This document shows, in pieces, positions 13,501 through 26,900 of a stretch of 64,000 bases of DNA. Numbering within the stretch: position 1 is the stretch's first letter; each line of letters begins with the position of its first letter. Under the pieces are notes generated by a model. It ran no database searches, was not told where the DNA came from, and saw only the letters and a program-made list of their open reading frames with translations. The position numbers were made by a program, and so were the translations under genes. Source of the DNA: Onchocerca volvulus (taxonomy: Eukaryota; Nematoda; Chromadorea; Rhabditida; Onchocercidae); the NCBI GenBank assembly GCA_000499405.2, contig HG738140.1, positions 7,901,560 to 7,965,559 of the forward strand, read 5' to 3'.

Positions 13501-15601
13501 CAATCTCACTATAATGTAACAATGCTCAATGAGATATTTGATAAAATGTTAGCAAGCAAATTCATCAAATTCTCGGAATAACTCGAGAACAATTTGAAGA
13601 AAAAAATTTGAAGAGTAGTGTGTATCTCGTGAATGACACCTGTCTTCCTTCCGCTTCCATCACTTCTTATCCCTCCTCCTTTCCTATCATATTTTTCAAA
13701 AGATTAGAGTTTCAAAACAACGACTGAAGACGATTGGAATTCATTATTTTTTAACACTCATAAAATCAGCAATAAAAAAAAAAAGTTAATCATCAAATTT
13801 CGTAACATTTAAACTTTTTTCTGCCTTCTCCTAATTATGATTGAACTGTTTTATGAAATTGCACAAACAATCATTCGTCAACATCATTAACTTTTGGCTT
13901 CTGTACTTTTCTCCATGGGATAGTTCTAATTTTTCAAAAAGATAGACAATTGTTAAGTTATCATGAGAAAAGACCACATAGGGCAACTGTTTCTGCACCT
14001 TTTTTTCGATAAGTAAATGTTAATAATATTTTAGATTTAAAGTTGAAATAAAATATCTTATCCTATAATAAGAGTAGGAACAGGTGTAAGGTGCGCCGGT
14101 TATGAAAAGAAATGAAAAAAAATGAAAAACTTCGCAAGTTTTCCTGAACACAAAAATAATATTAGTAAAATTGAGCTTAAGTTTTAAGCTTAAAATGAGC
14201 TTTATAACTTATTATTAGAACTTAATTGAGTTCTAGTAAGAAGTTATAAAAACGATCGAATGCATATTTGTTCAAAATAAGACTGAAAGAATTCAAAAAG
14301 ATGTGAATAACTTTTCCGAAAATACGGTAATATTAGCTTACATTTTGAAGTTATTTCAAGTATGAGCTGACCGTTTAAAAAAATTTCCAAATAAGTCTTA
14401 CAATTTATTATTATTCAAATAAAATTATAGTTGCTGAATAAAAAAGTTCATCAATTAAGATGTTAGTGTAAATAGTGAAAGCAAAAAAAAAAAAAAAAAG
14501 AAGTACTGAAATGGAAATTTCCACAGTAATATTTCGAATTTCAAGTTTTTCAATTCCAATAAAGGAAGGATTGGCAATTGCTGAATCTGACTCAGTTCTG
14601 CACGTATATTTGAAAAATGAATGAATGAAGCATTACTAAAATATGAATTGAAAAACAAAAAATTTAGAAGAAAGAGGAGAAGAAATAATGAAAATAAGAT
14701 GACTGGTTAGTTAGTAAGGAATAATAAGTTGATGAATTTGATAAGAGATAGATTGGTGCCAGGGAGAAGTTTTGTGTTGAATTTCTGAGAGGAACGAATG
14801 GAGTGGAAAAGTTTTGCAACAAATTCATTCACTCTTCTCTTCTAGCCAACCTTTTCCTCAATGCTTCACCATTTCGTTCATCTTCGTATCCGATCAGAGA
14901 TAGTACCGATTGCAGTTTGCTGATCGATGATGGAATGATTGATCAACAAATACCGATCAGCAGAATCTTCGGACTGGTTGGGGATCAATTAATTTCAATG
15001 AGTATTTATGTAAATGAAAATGCATTTATGTGTAATAAAATAAAATTATGGCTTTTACTTAAATTATACTTTATTATATTTCTAAATTATATTTTTATTA
15101 TAGAATTACATTTTTTGTGGTAAAATTGTATTTATTTTAACTATATTTTTAATAAATTATATTTTAATTATGTCACTAACAAAATTATATGTTTACCAGC
15201 AAAAAAATCTAAATTTGCTGTACTTATTATGTTAAAAAAATAATTAAACAACTTACTTGAGAAAAAATGCAAAATAACTTAAAATAATTAAAAGGATAAT
15301 TAGTGTGTTAATGCCTCGCTCAAGTCAGTCAGAAAAACATGTTTACTATGTATCGTTCATTTGACAATTTGACATTTTTCTGCTTATATCCATTACGAAA
15401 TACAAATTTCCAATTTTCGAAAGAATAAGAAGTTATGGCATTCAGCGCCAAGCATCTCGTATCCACTTAAATAAAATGTATACGATACGTTAACTATTAT
15501 AAGCGAAGACTGATATTCGTCAGTTAAATTCTTATTTCGAATTCTTATTTGTTAGTAAATCATTTCTGGTCATAAATTTCTTAAAAAAAAAAAAAAAAAA
15601 A
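7554..15601. other. gene-poor AT-rich region up to assembly gap
   Basis: No supported gene. Many poly(A)/(T) runs and (TTAA)-type low-complexity sequence. Two slightly less AT-rich islands, 7840-7974 and 14790-15000, contain short open frames on the plus strand without recognisable domain or convincing flanking splice sites. A hairpin at 14201-14250 is listed separately. The region ends in poly(A) running into Ns. Confidence 0.5.
14201..14250. repeat. imperfect hairpin, 22-bp arms
   Basis: Left arm 14201-14222 (starts TTTATAACTT) pairs with right arm 14229-14250 (ends AAGTTATAAA) with two mismatches around a 6-base loop. It lies in non-coding sequence next to another self-complementary patch containing AAGCTTAA. 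It could be a small foldback element or a chance palindrome in AT-rich DNA. Confidence 0.7.
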
Positions 15602-15608
15602 NNNNNNN
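15602..15608. other. assembly gap (Ns)
   Basis: Seven undetermined bases directly after a poly(A) run, so the true length here is unknown and the flanks may not be adjacent in the genome. Confidence 0.99.
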
Positions 15609-16950
15609 ATTTTATTGGCAATAATTTTCTCTGCTTGTTATCAAGTTTGATTTTAGTATCGATAACTTTATTTGTTTTATATCAATAAAATATTAAATTC
15701 TGTGTTGATTAATTGAGATGTAATTTGCATCGATCGACATACTATAAGGGTAATGATAACGGAAGATACCATCTTTTGAAGTGTTAAGAATGCTAAAAGT
15801 AGCATAAATTAATTTGATTTTTGAATGATGAAAGTATTATATTCATCAAATGTAGAAATATAAATGAATCGAATTAGTTCAGAAAATTAGTTCTGAATCG
15901 AAATCATGATTCAGATCCAAATTAAATAAAATGCAAATATTCGAATCCCAAATTATCTAAAGCTATTACTGTTATCATCATGTGGTAATGATAAAAAAGA
16001 GAAACATAAAACTTTCATCAGAAAATTTTTACAAATTTTTCTAACAAATTCATGCTTTATTTTACTTCTTAAAGTTCATGCTTTATTTTACTCCATAAAG
16101 TTTCAAGTAAATTCGAAATTTTTGCTTATCTGGTAAAGAAATTTTGAAATTTAGTGAAAAATTGCAACAGTTTATAGAAACATTTCTAGATAATAAACTT
16201 TAACAAAATTTCCAAGTAAGTGAAACTATTTAACAAATATTGCAAAATTTATTTTGATAGGAAACAAAATTACTGATTGATCTGCGGATTTTTTCTTTTT
16301 TTCTGTTCTGAGAATTACATAGCATCTATTTACTTGCAAACCATAGTCTGATTTTCAGATTTCACAGCAAGATAAGCTATCATTTCAAATGGCAGTCTTT
16401 TGAATCTTCTCAAAATTACTATACTTCCGTGACTTTTTCAATAATTGATTTTCAAGTGTGTTTGGAAATGAAAGCTACCCAAGCAGAAATAACTTGAATA
16501 TATCGCAGTGAACATAAAAAGTTATTTATCTTAAACCGATGAGCATTTCGTATGCTAAACAAGAACAAGTAAACATTTAAACATTTCGTTTCACCTACGA
16601 ACTACTTCGCAAGTGAATTTTTTTCCCTGGAATATTCACACGAATATTCAAACGAAATGTGAATTTTTTTTTTTTTTTTTTTTGCAAAATAATGAAACGA
16701 AATGTTTGAATATTTTTTATAAATGAATTATGTTATGAGCGTCATTTATTCATTTCTCTGCCGAAGGATACGATGGATTAATTGGATAATCCTAATCAAT
16801 TCGCTTGTTAATCAACTCATTTGAACTGATTATTTCAATTGTTTGAAAAAAAAAATGTAAAAAATGAATGTTTTTTTGCTAAACAGCTGAAATTATCTAT
16901 ATCAATTATAATTTTTTATTGCTTATAATTTTGAAGTAAAATTTTAGTTC

Positions 16951-16990
<40 letters not shown>

Positions 16991-18210
16991 ATGGTAAAAA
17001 ACAGTAGTTTCTTGGCTTGCGTTTGATTAATCTGCCTTGATTTCTCGAAAAATTCGAATAATATGTATGGATAGACTTGAAAATGAAATGAAAAAGAAAG
17101 TCTGATTTCTAGGACCGAATTTAATGTGTTCATTCAAATATCAATTTAGCATAAAAGAACCATTATTTTTAGAAATTTTGATAGTATTATCCAAATATAG
17201 TTTTTCTGGTTCAAAAGTCTAATCATGCCAAGCACAAAAAAGTTGAGGACAAATGTCCGTGTGAGTGATAAATAAATGCAACTTTACTAAATGATATATT
17301 TGGTGGAAATGTTTATCAATTAATAAAGTGATTTTAAAAGCAAAAGAAAAAAATTAATAAATAAGTCCAACAACTTAATCATCGGTTTGACTACTTTTTT
17401 CCAAAATTTGTTTATTTGTTCTTTGGGTTTTTGAATATCTCCGCAGAAATGCACGAAATCGACAACTTTCATATTTTTTTTAATTTGCAACTTTACCATT
17501 TTTTATTTTTTATATAAATTATTTATATCAGACTATTGTTAAAAGTTAATAGGTTCAAAGAGTTTGTGTTTCAGCATATTCAATTCGACTTATTTCTTTT
17601 GTTTTTGAAATAAGTTGTAATGGATATTCAATGGATATTCAACAATAAATGATCTGATTCCATTGAAATTTGCTTGTAAATTATTGAATAATTATTTAAT
17701 ATAATAAGAACCGTATTATTATCCAAAAATATTTAAATCCTGATCAAATAAGTTTTAATAAATTAATTTTGCCTTATTGACCAATAATCTCAGCGTGTGC
17801 ATTTTAATAAAATATTTCAAGTATGAAAGGAAAATTGAAGGAAATGGAAGAATTTATTTTCGCGCTAATTATCAATATATATTCGATGCAAATTGGCTTA
17901 AATCAAGTTTATTTAAATAAATGTTTGAAAAAAAAGAATAATTTTCCAATCAATTGTGCAAAGCAGCTGATTACATGTACACATATTGAGTTATTTGCGT
18001 CATTTCCCTAGATATTTACTTACTTGGTGGATGTTTAATTATCCTTTAATTACCAACTTCGCACAGCTAATTGAAAAAATAACAGAAATGCTTTTGAGAA
18101 TAATATTTCTGCTAATGAAGAAGATTTCGGGGGAAATTTAATATAATTAAAAAATTTCTTTACAGTATACAACAAAAAATTATTTGATGACTAAATAAAT
18201 TTTCAACATA
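15609..18210. other. AT-rich stretch, no gene seen
   Basis: Contains a 35-base poly(T) run at 16952-16986, a two-unit 26-bp duplication at about 16050-16101 (core TTCATGCTTTATTTTACT), and short open frames without recognisable content. The last few hundred bases are the likely 3' flank of the Gly/Tyr-rich gene on the minus strand. Confidence 0.5.
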
Positions 18211-19390
18211 TCACGATGGAGCTGAAGTAGACAATGACGATCTTCCAATTCCCGAATCATCATTAGCAGCAATTACTTTCTGGTTTCGCTGATAGCCAAA
18301 CAGGTCGCTTAAAGTATTGATGCCACTTTGACTACCGTAATTTGGATAACTACTGTAAGTAATCGGTAAGGAATGACCAGTCTCTAGACCTGAATAACCA
18401 TTCCTGGTGTAAGTGCTTGGAACTAATCCTAAATTAGAGTATACATCAAAATTAGAAGTTAATGAATAAGTCTTGTAGTTTGGGTCTGATATCAGAGGAG
18501 AGGAACTGTAGACAGGGTTGCTTCCAAAAGTACCGTAGTCTGTACTAGTAGGTAGTGTGTTAATTCCAGTATTTGATAAACAGTTATTACAATTATATCC
18601 ACTTCCAAAGCCATAATTTCCAGCAGAACCATAAGCGTTATTCCAGGACATCTGAAAGATGTGAGTATTTGAAAATTTATCTTTCAAAAAAAAGAGATGA
18701 AATCTTTCCAAAGTTCCTTTCTTGATTAAATAATACATTTATAAATGATATATTTAGAAATGATAGATATGAGACTGTAAAATTAAACATTAATTAAATA
18801 TAAAAACATACTACAGTAGGAGATCCATAGCCCAGAGCGCTGCCGGTATAACTATTACCATAACCTGCACCAGTACCGTATCCATTCGTACCATGAATAT
18901 AGCCCTTATTTGGAAGAATGAAATTAGTACTTTTGGGTAATGAATATATATTTTGGCTAGCCAATCCTAAATTTGCGGCATTTGACGAACTTGCTGAAAT
19001 TTTTTTTGTTTTTTAATGATGACAAAATTTTGCAAAAATAATTTATTTATCAGTGAATCCAATCCAAAATTTGAACTTAGTGATTAAGTTCAATGTTTAT
19101 TCACTTGATTTATTATAGAGAAATTGCTACAAGAATTTCTTTTCTTTCATCAGGCCTTGAAAAAAAATTAAATCACATCAACAGAATCATTTTCTCATAC
19201 TTGTATCGAATGTAAAAAAAAAAGAAATTGAACTGATACCATAATTTCCACCACCAAAACCGAATCCTTGCGACGTTGAACCGCTATTACTCAATGAACA
19301 ACTGGAACAGTAACCACTACCACCATAACCTAATTGACCGCTACATTGTTTTGACGCGAAAACTACGACAGTAAGTACCAAATGGAACAT
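18211..19390 (-). CDS. secreted Gly/Tyr/Ser-rich protein with repeated CxxC motif
   Basis: Three exons on the minus strand: 19390-19240, 18993-18812 and 18651-18211, with GT...AG introns in phases 1 and 0. They join into 257 codons plus stop. The protein opens with a hydrophobic signal peptide (MFHLVLTVVVFA), so it should enter the secretory pathway. The rest is low complexity, rich in Gly, Tyr, Ser and Asn, with no enzyme or known domain. A module of the form GY-C-x2-C-x-LSN-x-G occurs in exon 1 (CSSCSLSNSG) and again in exon 3 (CNNCLSNTG), suggesting internal duplication. Gly/Tyr-rich secreted proteins are often cuticle, eggshell or gland products; that role is inference. I do not recognise a named family. 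Transcript data could place a start or exon differently. Confidence 0.75.
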
Positions 19391-21929
19391 ATTAAACTGA
19401 TCAGCTAAAATGTCGTTAGTTCAAAATAAAAATTTCTGATAGCTTCAGAAGAAGGCGTTAAAATGGTATTGCAAAAAATAATTTTGTGGTCACATACAAA
19501 TATAAAATATTTCAAGTGAATCATTTATTGATTTCTGAGTTTTTAAATAATTTATACTTGCTAAAGCTAAAGCGATTTTAGATCTGAAAGCTTTTGATTT
19601 TCGAATAGTTATAAAATTTGTTATTTTTTAAATTTTTTTCGTCCTAATATCACTTGCAAGGCGAAAGAAATCTTGGATGTGCCGAATATAAATCAGAAGT
19701 CGAGTAAAAAGTGATAGAATGTTGATCAACAGATTTTGAATTAATATAAAAAGTTTGAATTATTTTGATAAAGAAACTAAAAAATCGTGTTTTGGTATGG
19801 CCAAAAGTTTGAACCTCATCTCAACTTGTAATCAAACACTTTTTCTCTGTGAAAATTCACCACAAAGTTTGCTGAATTAATAAACAAAAGACGATTTACT
19901 GTATTCAGAATCCAGGTTAAGGAGAAGAGTAAATTCAAAGAATGATAGAATTTTCCTGAAATTTTAAATTCCCGAAATCAAGTTTAGACTCTAGACCATT
20001 AATTCCTAAGGCAACGATAAATTTAAATCGTAAAAATCGCTTTTCCTTAATCAAGTAGCTTTAAGTATTTTGAAAATGAATTATAAAATGAATTTGAATG
20101 ATTGATAGCTGTCCGATGAAACTTTTATAAAGCAGTTAACCAACTGGTTGGTCAGTGTCCGGTTCGAAAGGGAAGGGTGGGTTTAATATCGGACTTTTCA
20201 TTGCAGTTGTTACGTCAATTTAACTAGTCTTTGTGACAAAAATTTGTCCATTTAAATGCAAATTTCTGCTTTTGTCTGTGTAATGATATATTCGTGATTT
20301 GTTATTCCTGTAGTATGCAAGTATCATATTGTATGACCTGCAAAATGACCTCTCTCCTGATCAGATCAGAGTGATATAGTTGACGAATTTAGCCTCTATC
20401 AATTAAGGGAATGTTTGTTTTTACTTTCCTTTTCTTTGCTCTCACGCGTATCTTTTGTTCGGAAATTCAATTGTCAACATCTATTGACCCAGACTCTGGT
20501 CAATACAAAATATTTATCTCTTTTCTTGCTACTAGCTTAAGTAAATAGACGAAAATTTTTTCTGAAGTAATTTGTTTACAAAGCGAAAAATTCGAAATTC
20601 GATCTGTCGATGATATTTTAAACAAGAAACTAGATTTTGCACAAAATGCCTATTTTTATCTAAAACAGTTTTGGTTCCTTTGAAATTTTTTTTTCTCTTT
20701 CTGACAAATTTTCCGCTTTCATTTTTCAATGTAAACTTACAGATAAAATTTTTGCTTACAGATGATGAAATTGAAGATATTTTTTTTTGTGGCTTCGAAA
20801 AATGCTGATGATTAGTGGAGTATATTCGAGCTGTTTTGGAATGCTCGTGTGATTTTTTGCTTGAATGACTGGATAAGTTGTTTAGAACTTTTCTTTAAGT
20901 GGCGGAAGCCTTTGATTTCCAGAAATTTCCAACTGGTAATTGTAGTTATCAACGGAAATTCTCGAATTTTCACTGCGCACGACTTTATTTTTGCAATGAA
21001 AAAATTTTGCTTATCGTTCGGCAATGAAATTTTTCATCAAAAATATTATTTAAGTTGTAAAAATGATGCTTTATACTAACTAGTGAATTTAATCATCTTT
21101 AAGACATGCATAAACTTTGTTTTACTTCATAGTTCATTCTTGACAGAAAAAAAACCTTCCATAATTATAATACTTAAATAATGTTCTTTTACTAAATTGA
21201 TACATTATGAGAAGAACTGTTGAAACCATGGAAATTTCAGATCTGCAAAATATTAAATTTAATGCAAAAATGGTAAAATCTTTTAAAAAGCCAAAAGGAT
21301 CGTCAAGAATTTTAATTCAGTTATCTATATCATTCACCGAAAAAATGATTCATCATTGATTATGGTGTTTTCAAATATCAAAAACGAAAATCAGCAATAC
21401 TTTTCAATTTTATTTTAACAGTTTATTTGACATAAGTTTTCTGAACTTGCTTGAACGGGAAACTCAAGCACAATTCTCTTACTCTAAAATTTTCTTTCCG
21501 CCAGCATTTTTCATATTATGGCAACAACAACTTCATTCCTCAAATTTGCTGTGCTAATTAATGATTGATTGTTGCATTTTTTGATTCTCAAAAGGTAGGA
21601 ATTTTTGTTTTTATATTTATCTCTAAATTTGAATTTCGAATTGAACCTGAAAATTCAAATCCATAATACGTAATCTGAAATATTAAAAAAAAAATGAATA
21701 TCGAGACAATTTTAGCCGAAATGCAAAATTGGTACATTTGAAGAACTCATTCGAAATTCGTTTTTTAGAATTAAAGGCATTAACAAATAGTACGTCAATA
21801 GACACAAACATGAATCGACAGTTTTAGGAAAAAAAAAAAAAAAAAAAAAGAACTATCGATTCTAACCATAACAAAGTGGCAGGGAAATCAAACGAAACAA
21901 AGTCCCGAAAGAAATCATGAGAAAGAAAT
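19391..21929. other. intergenic, no gene seen
   Basis: The first part is the upstream flank and probable promoter region of the Gly/Tyr-rich gene. Overlapping frames on both strands at about 20810-21080 are shadows of each other and have no recognisable domain. A patch at 20140-20200 is less AT-rich, with no gene that I can identify. Confidence 0.5.
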
Positions 21930-22115
21930 CCAAACCGAAATTCAGCCAAGAGAAAACTTTGTTCATTTTGCGACAAGAATCATTGGGATCATAAGTTTCA
22001 AGCTTGTCCCACTGTGAAGTAACGGATGAAGGGTTGAAGAGAAATCGATGCGTGCCTAAATTGTCTGCAAAGGAGCCATAAAACCAGAATTGGAAGGTGA
22101 TGGAGAAAGTGACGG
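21930..22115 (+). pseudogene. relic of retrotransposon gag zinc knuckle (BEL/Pao-like)
   Basis: One frame reads KRKLCSFCDKNHWDHKFQAC, then a PTV run, two stops, and IDACLNCLQRSHKTR. The spacing of the first C-x2-C-x4-H knuckle, the following PTV/ER-x-K-like segment and the second C-x2-C-x4-H resembles the double zinc-knuckle region of Gag from BEL/Pao-type LTR retrotransposons. The frame has in-frame stops, and no neighbouring protease, reverse transcriptase or long terminal repeats could be seen. This is a short, decayed fragment. The family assignment rests on remembered motif architecture, not a search. Confidence 0.6.
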
Positions 22116-23907
22116 AAGCATTAAGAAATATTTCAAATTAGAAAAAATTGCAATTTTTCAATTAAATTGAGGAAATTGTGCTATTGAGTGGAAAGGTTGC
22201 GCTTGCATTATTTCCTATTTTACTTTTTGAAATATTTAATTCCATCCTCTTTTGTATTTTGATTACTGTCATTAGATTTAATGAAAGATATAACGACCCA
22301 TTCTTTGCCCCAATATTTATTTTCTTTGTGATTATGCAACAAATGGAACATGTTATGGAATATATAATTTAATTAATTTTCAAAGAAAATTATATCAGAG
22401 ATTAAGTGACAAGCAGATGACAAGTTTGCTCTTAAATTTCGGTAGCTGAATTATTTGTAATTATATTTATCAGCTCATTCAACTTTGTTTATCTGCTTCA
22501 TCAGCTCAATTAGTAACAAGATCTGTTAAATCAAAAAAAAAAAAGTCCCCTAGAAAAAATTAAAGATGAAGAACGAAGATTTTAGTTGTTGAAAAGTCAA
22601 TAACATTGTTGTTCAAATTTATGTTCAAAAAATCAAAAACATTGCCGCTATTCGTAATATAAACTAGTTTAGTTTGTATGTTATAATTGTAATATATTCG
22701 GGAAATTTTTTTTTTGTTTGTTCAAGCTATGATAATAACAAATATTTCTTTTCGAAGACTTAAGTCATAAAAATCACTATCAAGGAATATGAAAACTTCC
22801 AACTCTCGAAAAAACAATTTGTGGAGGACAAATTAATCTAAGCTATGCAAATTTGAATTAAAGAGCTTAAAGTTTTGAATCTTTAAAAAATCTTATTTCA
22901 TCAACTTTAATTATATCCTACTTAATTACCAGAAAACGAAGATTCGGGTGTCAGAAATGTATTGTGAACATTTGCATCGGTATTAAAAAGTATATATGCA
23001 AGATAGCGCAAATAACTGAAAGAACTTTTTCTTCATCTTTGAAAAAGAATGAAAAGAATATCTAGAATATTTCAAGTTATTTAAATTCAAAAGTTTTTCT
23101 AAAATCTTTTTTCTATTTAGGATCTTTTGATGAATATATAACTTTAGTAACTTTCAAAAGAAAAACAATTGCTTGAGATTTTCTATCGATTGATCCTAAC
23201 TTATACTTTACCGCATTCAATTAATTCAATTATCATATTTATACTTCATCAGTTCTTTTCCATTATATTCAAGTATGATGAAAGCACAAAATTAGTATGA
23301 CATTTTAAAGAATTCGATTCACAATCCTTATAAAATATTTGCTACAAACAGCTGTTTTTTGTCTATAATTTGAATACTCTAATTTTAATTGATTCCTTGT
23401 CACCATTTAAATTCTTATAATCAATCTTCTTTTTTTCAAGTTTTCTCAAAAATTATGTTTGTTTATTGTAAATATTTAATTGTTTAGCTAATATTACACA
23501 AAGTAAAATTCATGCAATATTTCCGTGCTTCAGCATGTTTTTCAACAAATTTTTTCGGTCATTTATCTGAGAAGAATTCAACCAACAGGAAACAATTCTT
23601 CATGTGATTTTTGTATGTTATCAGTCATGTTCAATTCATCGTCTCTTCTTCTTCCATTCTATTTATGACATGAAATAGTTTATCGATTAATTTCCAGAGA
23701 ACACCGTCTTCGTGGCAGTAATTGCGGGCACAGATTCTCGAATTGTTGGTCTTGAGTTTTGAACGAGCAAGTAGAAGTCTTTAGTAACGAGCTTCAGGCC
23801 AACATTAACGAACTTTGAACTTTAAGTCTTCAACTCAATTTGATTCGATAGTATTCAATTATTCATAGGAGAAAAAAAATTTTCAACAAAATTCTCGAAA
23901 TCAACTG
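22116..23907. other. intergenic, upstream of SLC19 gene
   Basis: AT-rich sequence without a supported gene. A 64-codon hydrophobic open frame at 22178-22372 has no family features and no linked exons. The last 200 bases before 23908 are relatively GC-richer and probably hold the promoter and 5' leader of the transporter gene. Confidence 0.5.
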
Positions 23908-26900
23908 ATGAATTCGTCGGAAACGTGGCGCTTCTTGACGGCGCTTATTTGTTTCTATGGATTCATCAAAGAATTTAAAATTGGCGAACCATTTATTTAT
24001 TTATATCAAAGTGAAGTTTTGAATTTAACTCGAGAACAACTTACAAATGAGGTTCGTATTGTTCCTTTCAGGAACTATTACACTTTGTCTTTAAATATTT
24101 TTTAAGGCAGATTTTGAAATTTCTATAAATTAATCAAAAGCTTGAATTAATTATTATTTTTACAACTCTTTACTACTATTAGCACATCCTCCAATTTCAG
24201 GTTTATCCATTCATTGCTTATAGTTATTTGTTATCATTAATACCAGTACTTCTGCTCACTGATCTCACACTTTATAAACCGACGATGTTGCTGGAAGTTG
24301 TCGGACAAACCGTTTATCGGTTTGTTCCATTCATTTTTTTTTTCAAAACTCTTCTTAGAAATCCAAAATCATCGTCCTTCATATTTTTTTTTTTTTTTTT
24401 TTTTTTTGTTTTTCCAGTATTTTGAATTTCCAAAGTGACAACTTGGTAAACCGAAATTTCTTAAATTTTTAGCCCATTTAAGTTTAATACCAAATTTCGG
24501 TTGTCATTCTTTTGCCAAGTTTTTCTTATTTAGATATTGACTCAAGTTTCAGCAAGCTGTTCATCTAAATTGTGAGAAACTATTTCATATGTATATTGAT
24601 TGTTTGTTTTGAAATTTGCATTTTTGTATAAACTTCTTGGATATCGTTCAAATTCATCAGTCCTTCGTTCTTTATCTATTTTTCTGGATCATTTATTTTA
24701 GTTTCCCGAATTTTACTTAAGAAATATTAAGTAGTGTTTTTAGAAGTACACTAGTGTTTTTTCCGGCAGTTTGGGAACAAAAACTAGGAATGATTGCTTA
24801 TGGAACAGCATCTGCTTCCGAAATAGCTTTCTTCTCTTACATTTATGCAAAATCGGAAAAGGATCAATATCAGAAGTAATTATTTATGACTATTTATAAA
24901 TTATTCTTAATTTATACTGACTTGTAGCCAACGATTAAAGGCTGAACCACTGTTAAGAAGAATTCTTCTAAATTATGCTTTTCTTTAGTTTTATTCGTCA
25001 CTCGAAATGTTTATTTTAATCTTCTAACCAATTATTGAATTATGATTTTTCTTTTCGATATGTTCATATGATCATAGATTAACAAGTTATTCGAGAGCAG
25101 CAGTGATGTCTGGACGCATGATAAGTTATTTATTGGCTCAAGCAATTATCCTTACTGGAATTGGAAGTAATCGATCTTTGCAATATATTGGTTTTGGAAT
25201 TCCATGTTTTGTTGTCATTCTTGCTATATTTCTACCAAGTGTGCAATGGAAGCAAGTAGTTATTAAGCTTTCTGATTCGATAAACAAAGGTAATTAGCTG
25301 GTCATTATCGATTAAATACTATAAATTTTCAGCCGTCCGAAATTCTGCCATCTTCTTATTCCTTTATTTTTCCTACACTTTTTTTTTTCCTTCTTTTTTT
25401 TTTTGGACAATGTCTTCATAAATATGAATGTTTTCTTCAGAAGCTTTGTCCGAACAATCCGATTTGCCAGAGACGTACAGTGCGTACGTACGTTACCACT
25501 TACGTCTAATGCGTCGCAATATACCTCGTATCTATCGGATCGCTGCTATACGAAAATGGTCCATATGGTGGGCAATAGCAACATGCATGTCACTTCAGGT
25601 ATTCGTAGAAAACTACATCTACTGCAAATGCCTCAGAAAATGATTCAATTCAACAAGTCGATTTCTTTCATCATATTCATACTGATAAGTTCGTACTATT
25701 GTTAGTTATAGAGATATCTTCTAGCAGTATCATTGGAATACAGCTCATTCATTCTTCCTATCGTGAAAGATATAATTTTCTCGGCTAATTATTAAAGACA
25801 ATAATTATTCAAAGTATGATACCTTTGATTAAGAGTTTATCGGTGTAGAATGGGTAGACGGTAGTTGATAAGAATATCGCTCCAATAGTTAAAACTCGAA
25901 TAGTTAAAACGTTTGTTGATAGCCGAAATATTTGTTGAAAGAATAGTAGGGATATTTTCTGCGAGATTAGTTGCTGATCGATATATGTTAGATGAGAATT
26001 GAAGCAGTACTGCTTGCCACGTTACCCAAATCAGTTCTGAGTCAAATTTTCTTTTCCTCCAATCGATAGTAGTCCATTTGTTATGGCGTTTCTTTACCAT
26101 ATTCCCAATATTGTACATAACCTGGGTTATAAGATCAGAAGCATTTGCATGTAAATTAGTTCCCGGTATTTCCTATTGAAGATAAAGCTTGGCAATCCCA
26201 AACAAAGATGAGAATTACATTAGATATGATAACACTCATTTATCTTTCATCTTGAGTGATGAATGATGTGGAAAATATTTTTACAATACAATATTTTGAT
26301 TATTTGAATATATTTATGCTAAAATTCTATCGATTTTTTCCGATATTTTTCTTGGAAGTCTTTCTCGAGAAACATTGTATGGGTTAAATATTCTGAAATC
26401 AATGAGTAATTTGTAACATTAGTGCAAAATGCAGGTTGCTCAATACGCTCAATCACTTTGGGGTGAAGTACAACACGGTGACACGAACTCATTGAATGGT
26501 TTCGCGGAAGCTGCTTATACTGTCACAGGTAGTTCTGTCTTTACAAGAAAATTTTAGAATTTTAAATACTAAATGAAATCATACGAGAAGATGATATTCT
26601 GAGAGTAACTTCTAATAGCTGCAGATGATGGTTTCAATAAATATATCACAATAAAAGATGATAACTCCGAAAACTTAACAACCAATTTTTATAATTTGCT
26701 GATCTTACCTTAAGAATTGTATTGTCTAAAAAATCAAATCGTTTAGAATCAAACCATAATCTATTTTGAAACATTATATGACTAATTATAAACAGAATGG
26801 GCTTGATTACAAGTTTTAGCCGTGATATCAATTTTAATATTGGGTCTAGCTAAAATAAACTGGGAGAAATGGGGCGAATTGACGCTGGCCATGATTTCCT

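Noticed and set aside
20812..21079. Pair of overlapping frames on both strands.
   Set aside because: Neither has motifs or splice partners; they are reciprocal shadows.
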